A stretch of 64,000 bases of DNA. Source: Flavobacteriaceae bacterium (lineage in GTDB: Bacteria > Bacteroidota > Bacteroidia > Flavobacteriales > Flavobacteriaceae). This document shows positions 63,900-64,000 of this stretch, in pieces. The position numbers and the translations under genes were made by a program. Every line of letters begins with the position of its first letter. Position 1 is the first letter of the stretch. Under the pieces are notes generated by a model that saw only the letters and a program-made list of their open reading frames with translations, searched no databases and was not told the origin of the DNA. The DNA is taken from contig JAOZVI010000001.1 of the NCBI GenBank assembly GCA_029938265.1, forward strand, positions 1 through 64,000, written 5' to 3'.

Positions 63900-64000
63900 A
63901 TGAAGAAATTATATATAATTATATTGACGATTTTTATGTTTAGTTATACAACTATTTCATCTCAAATCAATGAGTTAGGTGTATTTTTAGGCGGAAGTAA
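63900..64000 (+). CDS. Start of a DUF6089-like secreted protein (cut by window edge)
   Basis: Only 33 residues lie in the window: a signal peptide (MKKLYIIILTIFMFSYTTISSQ) and INELGVFLGGSK. The mature start resembles DUF6089-family outer-membrane proteins of flavobacteria, commonly next to nadK. The right end is outside the window. Confidence 0.65.
   Translation, partial: MKKLYIIILTIFMFSYTTISSQINELGVFLGGS

Noticed and set aside
1-64000. CRISPR arrays, tRNA or rRNA genes, insertion sequences
   Set aside because: No regularly spaced repeats, no transposase-like proteins with terminal repeats, and no tRNA or rRNA sequence seen in the intergenic regions read.

Overview
The window looks like chromosome from a gliding, AT-rich member of the Flavobacteriaceae (Bacteroidota). 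The evidence is direct: gliding and type IX secretion genes (sprA, gldB, gldC, a remB-like gene), an Alternative Complex III operon (actABCDEF), maeB-ruvA-sprA-gcvH and gldC-gldB/nadE neighbourhoods, a zinc-ligand-free DnaG, a folK-deoxynucleoside kinase fusion, and many Bacteroidota-type -7 boxes (TAnnTTTG) just upstream of genes. Most of the window is housekeeping DNA. I saw no insertion sequence, prophage, CRISPR array, rRNA or tRNA.

Layout. (1) 1-61 is the tail of a plus-strand gene. (2) 165-7502 is the only clearly accessory block: a tight minus-strand operon of six genes, in transcription order a type III PLP decarboxylase-fold protein whose Schiff-base lysine is Met, a YghO-like GNAT, a second GNAT/FemAB-like transferase, and three B12-binding-domain radical SAM proteins. 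It is preceded by about 490 bp without a convincing gene. This is the best candidate for an undescribed pathway. (3) 7991-10345 is a penicillin-acylase-family hydrolase. (4) 10563-19126 is the act operon on the minus strand, with a recognisable promoter and terminator. (5) 19360-32922 on the plus strand: SPOR protein, ruvB, zinc-ribbon protein, queG (no standard start codon), maeB, ruvA, sprA, gcvH, VanZ-like protein. (6) 32986-39897: TonB, deoC, an aldehyde dehydrogenase, a half-length ALDH homologue, a hexapeptide acyltransferase and a RemB-like protein with a TonB-like N-terminal domain.

(7) 39894-43458 minus: DUF5686-type outer membrane protein and pdhB. (8) 43636-49326 plus: etfBA, a bifunctional-nuclease-like protein, nupG, thyA, two small proteins, folA. 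(9) 49342-54555: sppA, the folK-dNK fusion, gldC-gldB, nadE. (10) 54560-60625 minus: dnaG, clpX, clpP, tig and a small four-helix membrane protein. (11) 60664-64000: an alpha/beta hydrolase with pdxJ on the minus strand, then a CBS protein, nadK and the start of a DUF6089-like protein.

How they work together. The act complex oxidises menaquinol and passes electrons to cytochrome c, but no terminal oxidase gene adjoins it here. SprA, GldB, GldC and RemB belong to gliding/T9SS. DeoC with the ALDH, NupG, ThyA, FolA and the FolK-dNK fusion together cover uptake, salvage and breakdown of deoxynucleosides plus folate-dependent dTMP synthesis. ClpX, ClpP and trigger factor form a proteostasis block. 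Family names were assigned by reading the translated sequences from memory; no database search was run.
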